Shown here: piece after piece, positions 43,240-52,400 of the stretch
Layout of the letters: every line of letters begins with the position of its first letter
Numbering within the stretch: position 1 is the stretch's first letter
Origin: Methanolobus sp. ZRKC5
GTDB taxonomy: Archaea; Halobacteriota; Methanosarcinia; Methanosarcinales; Methanosarcinaceae
Direction: 5' to 3'
DNA length: 64,000 nt
Assembly (NCBI RefSeq): GCF_038446525.1
Contig: NZ_CP151792.1
Location: forward strand, 1,984,001 to 2,048,000
Position numbers and translations under genes: made by a program
The notes under the pieces: model-generated
Databases searched by the model: none
What the model was told of the DNA's origin: nothing
What the model saw: the letters and a program-made list of their open reading frames with translations, nothing else

Positions 43240-46200
43240 GTGGGCATTAATCAATCTATTTTATGCAAGTTACTTATTGTTATCATATTATTAGGAGCTC
43301 AGTTTTATCCGGCAGTAGCTGCAAGTAATGAAGATCTGTTTTACAATGAAGATGATTCCTATATTCCTCAGGATACCCTTATGAGCTTATCGATGGTGTC
43401 CCAGATAAAAACCCAGACTCCATCTGATAATGGACTGGATGTTTTGGAACTCATAAATCTTACAACTGATCCCAGTGACAGTGATGGAGACGGCTTACCT
43501 GATTCCGTAGAACTTGTTCTTGGAACTGATTTTAATAATACCGATTCTGATTTTGACCAGCTTGATGATTATAACGAAACAGTGATTTACCTCTCTGATC
43601 CTCTGGAAATTGATTCTAACTACGACGGTTTTCCTGATAATCTTGAAGTTACGGATGTATCTTCCCTTGATGTTGATTCGGATGGTGTTCCCAATGTGTG
43701 GGATTTTGATAATGACGACGATGGTGTAGAAGACAATGTCGATCCTTCACCTTTTGCATCGTCTATCAGTTATGACACTTTTAATTTTGACCTTACGACA
43801 AACGGTAATCCCGTTTACATAGACTTCCAGCTTCTTCCAGAAGTACCTGGTCATGTAAGACTTGCCTACAAGGAATGGGACTGGCCTTATGATAACAAGA
43901 GTACAATGCAGGATCTTGATAATTCCCGGGATGACCTGAAACTCATACCACTTCTCGAACTGACCATGGATTCCGTTCCGCAGCAGTCGGATGTTGAAGA
44001 TTATGGTATCGGTATTTCCAGGGACCGGGCATATGTTCCGCTTTTCCAGGTCAATGGAATAGGAGGGGAGACTGCCCTTGCAGGAAAGATGTTCTATCCA
44101 CAATCCAGTACCACTGACATTCATATAAATGCAAGCCTCATGTGGCTTGTACAGGCAAACACCGACAGCCTGGATGAGACCAACGATACAATAATCACAG
44201 ACACCACCACTATTGTATCGTACAGGGAAAATTTTACCCTAACCGGTTTCAGTGTTGAGGAAAGTTATGGTAGCGATGTTGGAGTTTTCTACACCGATGA
44301 TTTTAATCAGAGCATAGCCAGCAATTTTATGCTCACATATTCATTTTTGAGAAACAACCAGTCTATCGTTCAGGAGATGTCCCAGAAGCTTTCCAGTCAC
44401 AATATTAGCATTTCATCTGACATAGAGGGTTTTGCACACCGTGATCTCGGATTAAAAGGTCTTACAACCAGAATGACACCCGATGCTCTGGATTCTCTTC
44501 CTGATAATCGTGTTCTTCCGGTTATAACTGCGTTGCAGAATGATTTTTCAAAAAAGGATCTCTATGAACTTGGATCAGGCTCTGCCACAATTGGCAATGA
44601 TATTTCTATAGATATGCGCAGTGAACCGGTCATTTCTTTAAAGACCATGAAGACCAACTGGTTCAATACAACAGATAACACCCCAGCAGATTCTGATTCC
44701 ATATTAAGTGAATTACAGGATTGGGGTAATGTGGTTAATGTAGATGAGGATGCACTGTCATCTTTAATGACTCTGGCAGTCGTCTGGAGTGCAGGTGAGT
44801 CAAAGGTTACAAAGATTGGTGATTCACTGATTAGTTTCAATGACCAGCACGCAATAGACGTTGTCAGTGATGTCCAGTTATGGACCAGTACTGCTTTCCT
44901 TGCTACTACTACTTTAATAGATATAATTGCCAATACGGCGGAAGTAACATACAGGGTGTATGTCCTTGCGAATATTATCAGTAAAGGCTGGGATGGAGCT
45001 ATGAAAATAGCTAATGGTATTACAAAGGGTGCATCCAGTCTGGGTAAAGTATTTGCTGTAATTGGTGGAATTACATTGGTGATCGGGTTTGTACTTGATG
45101 CCACTTTTGCGATATGGGGTTTCTTTAAGATAGCAATGGAAACAGGATGGTCAAATACTGGTACTTTGCAGGGGGCGGTCTATGCTACCATTATGCTGGG
45201 ATACGCCGCTGTGATGTTTGCCATTGGCGCCGTTATTCTGGCGTGCGGATTCATACCTTATGTGGGATGGATAATCGCACTTGTAGGCGGCATAGTTCTT
45301 GGACTTGTAGCTCTTGCTGATTTCATACTTAGTTTCTTCGGAATAAGTTTCGCTGATTTTGCCGCATGGGTTGTAAGCCTTTTCCATCAAACATATCCGA
45401 ATACGGAACATTCTCTGGATATAATTAATACATCACTTGATATGGAAGACCACGACAGTAACGGCTTGAGTGCGAAAGACAGGATAATTTTTAAGAGTTA
45501 TATAAACGGAACGATTACAAGTACGTCGTCTGGTACCTGGCAGGATGTTCAGGATAGTTACATTGTTCCGCATTACAAAGTCAGGCGGTGGATGTGGGCG
45601 AATGAAAGTACTCCGTACTTCTACTGGAGCTCGGCTTATGGTGATTTCAGCAATTTAGTGTCTACCGTTGAATCAAATCCGGATTACAGGAACACCACCT
45701 ATGAGGTTGGTGCATGGATCGAACCTGCATCGGGTGCAGGTAACTTCCCACTCCCGATTGTGTTTGAAGCGGATTACAAAGTGATATATACGGAACGTAA
45801 AATTGAATGGGACTTCTGGAACGGTTACAAATACAGCCTTGTTGATGAAACAGGTACTGTCAAAAGTGAAGTGGATGTACTTTACTTTGATGTCCTTCCC
45901 GGAAGTGTAGGTGATCTTGCAGACTGGTATTATATCTCCTCATTAGACAATGACTTTGACGGTCTTGGTAACGATGATGACCCGTATCCATGGGCATGGG
46001 ATACCGATGGTGACGGACTAAGCGATGCCTTTGAGATCAACTCGGCAGGTTCCGATCCTTCCAACCCCGATAAGGATGGAGATGGTCTGAATGACAGAAT
46101 GGAGATCCTCTACGGTACAGACCTCACAGACTTTGATTCTGACAACGATAACATGTCGGATTACAAGGAGATCACCGGCTGGGAGATTAGCTTCAACTAC

Positions 46201-49200
46201 AGTAATCAGACCTTCAACATGACCGTTCACTCCGATCCTCTTGATATGGACAGCGATGACGATGGTATTGATGACCAGATGGAATATTGGAGTTCTCTGA
46301 ATCCGATGTCAGCAGATACGAATGGTGATGGTGTTGCCGATGTAGCTGATCCTCAACATATAACATATGTGAATTTCGAGACGAAATGGGGCAGTGAAGG
46401 TTCCGATGATGGGGAATTCAACAGTCCTGTGGCAGTGACAGTGGATTCTGAAAGATATGTCTACGTTGCAGATTCAGGTAATCATCGCATTCAGAAATTT
46501 GATTCCAGCGGCAATTTCATCAGCAAATGGACACCAATAACTGGTGAAAATTCCAGTCTGCATATGATTGATATTGCTGTGGATCAGGATGATAATATCT
46601 ATGCATTTGGAAGTATGTCCGTAGAGAACAACTTTTATTCAGAAATCATACAGAAATTCGATTCAAATGGTAGTTTCCTCTCTTCATGGAATGTAAGCTC
46701 GGATCGTGGCTTTGGAATTACCAGTGACGGACACATCTACATCTATAATGGTGTACCATATGTTGGACTCCGTAGCGGATTATTTGATATTTTCAATTCA
46801 AGCGGAACATTAGTCGGGAACATGACATTTACAGGTGGAAACAAGGTATTTGAAAGCTTTTCAACAATGGCCGTTTCTCAGGATGGTTATTTCTATCTGA
46901 CGGACGGGTATGACTGGCATAACAACGGTATATTCAAGTTCGATCCTAACGGAACGTTTGTTAAGAGATGGGGAAGCGAAGGAGGTTCGGATCACAATTT
47001 CTCATGGCCTGAAGCACTTGCAGTTGATGAAAAGGGATATGTTTACATTGCTGACACAGGTAATCATCACATTCAGAAATTCAGCTCGGATGGATTTTTC
47101 GTTACCAGATGGGGCCAGTTCGGTGTAAACGATAGTGAATTCACTAATCCCACAGGTATCGCAATTGATGCTGATGAGAATGTCTATATCAGCGAAGGAT
47201 CTCGTTATTGGGGAACTGCTGGAAACCGCATACAGAAATTCTCTCAAATAACGGATATTCCACCACGCAACGTATCCGACACTATAGATACCGACGGTGA
47301 TGGTCTCTTTGACAATAATGAAACCGCAGGATGGGATGTGACTTTCACCAGTTCAAAAGGTACGTACACTGTTCATGTTGAAAGTGAGCCTCTTGTAAAG
47401 GATACGGACTTCGAAGGTCTGAACGATCTGCAGGAATTCAACAGTTCTTCCAACCCGAATGACGTTGATACCGATGATGATGGTCTGAGTGACTATGTAG
47501 AATTCACCATTGGAACAAATATTACTCACTACGATACCGATGGTGATGGCCTTAATGACATGACCGAGATTATTTTTGGAAGTGATCCGAAAGTGGTTGA
47601 TACTGATGGTGATGGTCTCTTTGATGATGAAGAGTTTGACTTTGGCTCCGACCCTACAAAAGAGGATACCGATGAAGATGACCTTACGGATAAGGAAGAA
47701 AAAGACTTCGGTTCCAATCCGCGCAATCCTGATACAGATGGAGATTTGATGTTTGATAAGACAGAGGTCAATGAAACTGGCTCTGCTAACAATTCCGACA
47801 CCGATGGCGACGGCCTACTTGACGGTCTTGAACTGCTGTACAATACCAGTGCAAGGAACAATGACACTGATAAGGATGGCATACCTGATGGTAAGGAAGT
47901 CGACAACAGGATGAATCCGAAGAGTAATGATACCGATGGTGACGGACTAACGGATCTGTTCGAGTTCAACAACGGTACCGATCCTACTAACAGGGATACT
48001 GACGGAAACGGCCTGAACGATTCCGAAGATCCGTACTCATTCGCGACCAATGCCGAAAGAATATGGGTCAGTTACGATGAGACTGATAATTCTCTGCAGT
48101 TGGTCGATGACCTTGAAAGGTACACCAATGTGACAGTTTTCCAGCCTGAAGATATCGGCAATTATAGCGATAAAGAAAATATCCTGTTTGTCGGAAGGCT
48201 GGGAACGGACAGCAGCACGGCAGGCAATATCACTATGAACATACTTGCATCCGTTACGCCGGAGAAACTCCTTGAAATGCAGGAATCGGATTACAACAGG
48301 TTTGCTGTGGAGTACGATGTGTGGTCTGATAATCAGACAGTTGTTATGCTATCTCATCCGTATCCTAATGACCATTACAGAGTGCTTGAATTGTTCAAGA
48401 CGAGTCCCCAGGAAATGGAATATCAGGATACTGTAAAAGAGTTCAGGGTAGATTCCATTGATAAAATGGGACTTTACGTGATGGTTGAACTTAAAAACCC
48501 TGTAAAGCCTTCTATAAAACTGAGCCAGTACGACGAAGATGAACTTGCTCACAACCTGAGTTACGGACTGGCATCAGGAGACCTTGGTGTTAAATTCCTG
48601 AATATCAATGTAAGCGAGAATGTCATGAACGGAACTGTCAACAACATCGATCGTGCTCTCATAGTCATTTACTATACCGCACGCGACCTTGACAGGACCG
48701 GTGATCTTGACGGTAACGATGTCGATGATATCGATGAATCCACACTTTCGATGGTCTGGTACAATGAGGACAGCGGACAGTGGGAAAAGATGAGCACTGG
48801 TATGGATTGGGTGCATAATATCGGGGTAAACACCGATAATGACATCATTGGCGGCAAGGAATACGAGGGTTACATGTGGGCTAATGTATCTCATTTTAGC
48901 ACTTATGGTCTTTCCGGAGGAGCAAGAACTGAAAATGTTGAGCAAACAGATGACGATGACAGTCCTCTGGATTCCGACCGTGATGGTTTGTATGACTTCA
49001 TAGAACGAAGAATGGGTACGGATCCTTTCAACCCGGATACTGATGGTGACGGTATCATTGATTCGGAAGATGATGATCCACTAGTTTCTTACATGTCTGT
49101 CGTTGATGAGGATAGAGACCAGTCAGTATCAGATCATATGGAAGACACACAGGATGACACTCAGGCAATGTCAACAGAAGATGGAGGTGCACCTGCTGAA

Positions 49201-49284
49201 AGTACATCTATGCTGTTCTGGATTCTTGCGTTCATAGTTATTGCATTGCTGGCTGGTTTTGTAGCGTTGCGGAAAAAGGAGTAA
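43240..49284 (+). CDS. giant surface protein with TSP3 repeats, internal hydrophobic block and NHL propeller
   Basis: About 2014 residues. The order is signal peptide (to about residue 35), calcium-type thrombospondin-3 repeats (43460-43750), a beta-rich region and a hydrophobic block with glycine-rich helices (44875-45345). Then follow a beta domain, TSP3 repeats, a six-bladed NHL-type propeller (46375-47250: VYVADSGNHRIQKFD units) and a long TSP3 array of DTDGDGL units (47280-48040). A conserved C-terminal domain ends near a HFSTYGLSGG segment, with final TSP3 repeats and one C-terminal membrane anchor with a basic tail. The GTG start at 43240 has GGTG upstream; a TTG at 43207 would break the signal peptide. 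GGTG can pair with CACC at 43217-43220. It is probably an adhesin or S-layer-associated protein. Confidence 0.88.
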   Translation: MGINQSILCKLLIVIILLGAQFYPAVAASNEDLFYNEDDSYIPQDTLMSLSMVSQIKTQTPSDNGLDVLELINLTTDPSDSDGDGLPDSVELVLGTDFNNTDSDFDQLDDYNETVIYLSDPLEIDSNYDGFPDNLEVTDVSSLDVDSDGVPNVWDFDNDDDGVEDNVDPSPFASSISYDTFNFDLTTNGNPVYIDFQLLPEVPGHVRLAYKEWDWPYDNKSTMQDLDNSRDDLKLIPLLELTMDSVPQQSDVEDYGIGISRDRAYVPLFQVNGIGGETALAGKMFYPQSSTTDIHINASLMWLVQANTDSLDETNDTIITDTTTIVSYRENFTLTGFSVEESYGSDVGVFYTDDFNQSIASNFMLTYSFLRNNQSIVQEMSQKLSSHNISISSDIEGFAHRDLGLKGLTTRMTPDALDSLPDNRVLPVITALQNDFSKKDLYELGSGSATIGNDISIDMRSEPVISLKTMKTNWFNTTDNTPADSDSILSELQDWGNVVNVDEDALSSLMTLAVVWSAGESKVTKIGDSLISFNDQHAIDVVSDVQLWTSTAFLATTTLIDIIANTAEVTYRVYVLANIISKGWDGAMKIANGITKGASSLGKVFAVIGGITLVIGFVLDATFAIWGFFKIAMETGWSNTGTLQGAVYATIMLGYAAVMFAIGAVILACGFIPYVGWIIALVGGIVLGLVALADFILSFFGISFADFAAWVVSLFHQTYPNTEHSLDIINTSLDMEDHDSNGLSAKDRIIFKSYINGTITSTSSGTWQDVQDSYIVPHYKVRRWMWANESTPYFYWSSAYGDFSNLVSTVESNPDYRNTTYEVGAWIEPASGAGNFPLPIVFEADYKVIYTERKIEWDFWNGYKYSLVDETGTVKSEVDVLYFDVLPGSVGDLADWYYISSLDNDFDGLGNDDDPYPWAWDTDGDGLSDAFEINSAGSDPSNPDKDGDGLNDRMEILYGTDLTDFDSDNDNMSDYKEITGWEISFNYSNQTFNMTVHSDPLDMDSDDDGIDDQMEYWSSLNPMSADTNGDGVADVADPQHITYVNFETKWGSEGSDDGEFNSPVAVTVDSERYVYVADSGNHRIQKFDSSGNFISKWTPITGENSSLHMIDIAVDQDDNIYAFGSMSVENNFYSEIIQKFDSNGSFLSSWNVSSDRGFGITSDGHIYIYNGVPYVGLRSGLFDIFNSSGTLVGNMTFTGGNKVFESFSTMAVSQDGYFYLTDGYDWHNNGIFKFDPNGTFVKRWGSEGGSDHNFSWPEALAVDEKGYVYIADTGNHHIQKFSSDGFFVTRWGQFGVNDSEFTNPTGIAIDADENVYISEGSRYWGTAGNRIQKFSQITDIPPRNVSDTIDTDGDGLFDNNETAGWDVTFTSSKGTYTVHVESEPLVKDTDFEGLNDLQEFNSSSNPNDVDTDDDGLSDYVEFTIGTNITHYDTDGDGLNDMTEIIFGSDPKVVDTDGDGLFDDEEFDFGSDPTKEDTDEDDLTDKEEKDFGSNPRNPDTDGDLMFDKTEVNETGSANNSDTDGDGLLDGLELLYNTSARNNDTDKDGIPDGKEVDNRMNPKSNDTDGDGLTDLFEFNNGTDPTNRDTDGNGLNDSEDPYSFATNAERIWVSYDETDNSLQLVDDLERYTNVTVFQPEDIGNYSDKENILFVGRLGTDSSTAGNITMNILASVTPEKLLEMQESDYNRFAVEYDVWSDNQTVVMLSHPYPNDHYRVLELFKTSPQEMEYQDTVKEFRVDSIDKMGLYVMVELKNPVKPSIKLSQYDEDELAHNLSYGLASGDLGVKFLNINVSENVMNGTVNNIDRALIVIYYTARDLDRTGDLDGNDVDDIDESTLSMVWYNEDSGQWEKMSTGMDWVHNIGVNTDNDIIGGKEYEGYMWANVSHFSTYGLSGGARTENVEQTDDDDSPLDSDRDGLYDFIERRMGTDPFNPDTDGDGIIDSEDDDPLVSYMSVVDEDRDQSVSDHMEDTQDDTQAMSTEDGGAPAESTSMLFWILAFIVIALLAGFVALRKKE

Positions 49285-49309
49285 GGTAAATTCTTAGAAG
49301 TATCAGGAG

Positions 49310-49345
49310 TAGGCTGATAAATCAGCCTATACTTGTTTATTTTTT
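49310..49345 (+). terminator. hairpin plus T-run after the first giant gene
   Basis: TAGGCTGAT and ATCAGCCTA form a perfect 9-bp stem with an AA loop, then a T-rich tail (TACTTGTTTATTTTTT). It separates the transcript from that of the second giant gene. Confidence 0.75.
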
Positions 49346-49425
49346 CAAAAATACAGCGTGGCATACAGTAACATGCAGCAAATTACTTATACGGGACTTC
49401 CTTTTTATATTGAGAAGGTGGCACC

Positions 49426-52400
49426 ATTACCAAAAATATTCTATTTCAGATACTTATAGTTGTAACGCTGTTAGGAGCTCAATTCTACCCTGCTGTCGCA
49501 GCCAGCAATGAAGATATATTTAGCAATGAAGACAATCCTTATATTCCACAGGACACGGTCACAGCATTATCGATGTTTTCCCAGATAAAAATGCAAACTC
49601 CTGCAGCTAGCGGAGTAAATGTTCTGGAACTTATAGCTGTTACAACCGATCCAACTGATACAGACGGCGATGGATTGCCTGATGCCGTTGAATCGATACT
49701 TGGAACTAATATTAGTAACACTGATTCCGATCTTGACCAACTAGACGACTACAATGAATCCGTACTTTACTTTTCTGATCCTCTTGAGATGGATTCGAAC
49801 TATGACGGTCTTACTGATAACTTCGAAGTAACAGACGTATTATCTCTTGATATTGATTCTGATGGTGTCTCCAACATATGGGATTTTGATAATGACGATG
49901 ATGGTGTAGAGGATAATATAGATCCTTCACCTTTTGCACGTTCAACAAGTTACGATTATTTCAATTTTGATATTTCAACCAATGGAAATCCGGTTTATAT
50001 TGATTTCCAGCTTGTTCCGCAAAGTCCCAGCCATGTCAGACTTGCCTATCAGGAACTGGACTGGCCTTTTGATAATAAAAGCACCATGCAGGACCTTGAC
50101 AGTTCTACAGATGACTTGAAGATCGTACCTCTTCTGGAGCTTACTATGGATCACGTTCCAGAGCAGTCAGACGTTGAAGATTATGGTCTTGGAATTTCCG
50201 GGGACAGAGTATATGTTCCACTATTCCAGGTAAATGGTATAGGTGGAGAAACTGCTCTTGCTGGAAAAATGTTCTACCCGGAGTCCAGTACGACCGACGT
50301 TAGTATAAATGCAAGTCTTCTGTGGCTTGTGCAGGCAAAAACAGATAGTCAGGATGAGAATACTGGAGCAATAAGCACATCCACTACAACCCTTATAACC
50401 TACAGGGAAGATTTCACTCTGACAGGTTTAAGTGTAGAAGAGAATTATGGAGGTGATGTCGGTGTTTTCTATACTGACAACATTAACCAGAGCATTGGCA
50501 CTAATTTCATGATGGCATATTCATTTTTGAGAAATAATCAGTCTACCGTACAGGATATGCCGCTGGAACTTTCCAATCATAGTATTAGCATATCATCTGA
50601 CATAGAAAGTTTTGCACATCGTGATCTGGGATTACAGGGACTAACCACCGAAATGACGCCAAATGCCCTTGATTCTCTTCCAGATGGTCACATACTTCCT
50701 GTTATTTCTGCAATCCAGAATAATTTCACAATATCTGATCTGTCTGATATGGGCTCAGGTTCATACATTGTTGGAAATGATATTTCAGTAGATATGAGCA
50801 GCGAACCTGTTATTTCTTTAAAGACACTGCAGACAAACTGGTACAATACCACAGATAATTCCCGTGTAGATTCTGAATCCATGTTTGGCGAACTCGAGGA
50901 TTGGGGTAATGCAGTAAATATGAATGCAGACTCTCTCCAATCGGTTATGGCTCTGTCACTTGTATGGGCAGTGGGTGAATCAAAGGTCGTAAAGATTGGT
51001 GGAACACTTCTATCCTTTGAATATCCGCTGGAAATGGATATTCTCAATGATATCCAATCATGGGCAGGAAATGTTATTTTTGTAAGCTTTGCATTTATGG
51101 ATCTTGTTTCAAATGCAACGGAAGTGGCTTACAGGGCGTTCTTTGCCACCAAATATGTTCTGGAAACAGTAAAAGGATTCTTAGGGATTCTTCTGACCAC
51201 GAGTCAGTCTCTCAACAAAACCCTCGGGGTGGTTGGTAGTATTGCTAAAGGCCTGAATGGGTTTGGTAAGGTACTAGGTGTTATCGGCATAATCACCATG
51301 ATCGCGGGTTTTGTCTTTGACGTTGGCTTTGCCTTGTGGGGATTCTTTAATATCGCCATGAGCGAGGGCTGGTCAAATACTGGAACTTTCCAGGGTGCTA
51401 TTTATGCTACGCTAATGGTTGCATATGCGGCTGTGATGCTTAGTATTGGTGTTCTCCTTCTGGTATGTGCAGCAATACCTACAGTAGGATGGATAATTGC
51501 GCTTGTGGGTGGTATTATTCTGGGACTTGTTGGTTTGACCGATTTTATCCTGGGAATATTTGGAATAGGTTTCTCAGACTTTGTCTCATGGATTGTTGAT
51601 AAATTCCATCAAACATATCCGAATACGGAGTGTTCACTGGGTATGATCAATACATCACTTGACATGAGGGATAACGAAAGCAATGGACTGGATTATGGGG
51701 ACCGGATAATTTTCAGGAGTTATATTAATGGAACGATCACAAAAACATCAGATGGTACCTGGCAGAATGTCCAGGATAGTTATATAGTTCCTCACTACAA
51801 GAACAGTCGCTGGGGGGATTCACAAACCCCATGGGCTTACTGGCTAGCAGACTATGGTGATTATACCAATACGGTAGCTATACAAAATTTATATCCTAAT
51901 CAGCAGAACACTACCTATGAGACCGTTGCATGGATCGAACCAGACTCTCCTAATATTAATTTCCCTCTTAGACTTGAATTCGAAGCAGATTATAAAATAA
52001 TATATACGGATCGCAAGATCGAATGGGACTTCTGGAATGGTTATAAGTATACTACAGTGGAAGAAATAGATTCAACCCGCAGTTTAATGGACACTCTCTA
52101 CTTTGATATACTTCCTAATAATTTAGATGGTCTTGTGCGATGGAGCGAGCTCTCCTCACTGGACAATGATCACGATGGTCTTGCCAACGGTGATGATCCA
52201 TACCCCTGGTCATGGGATGCAGACGGTGATGGCTTGAGTGACACTTTTGAGTTCAATTCCATAAACTCAGATCCTTCAAATTCCGATAAGGACGGAGATG
52301 GACTTAATGACAGGATGGAATTCATATATGGCACGAACATGTCAAATAATGACACTGACAACGATAACATGTCTGATTATCTGGAGATAAGTGGATGGCA

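Noticed and set aside
47280-48040. Repeated GAT-rich tracts as a possible CRISPR or satellite array
   Set aside because: They encode the regular DTDGDGL calcium-binding repeats in frame and vary between units; no equal-length spacers.
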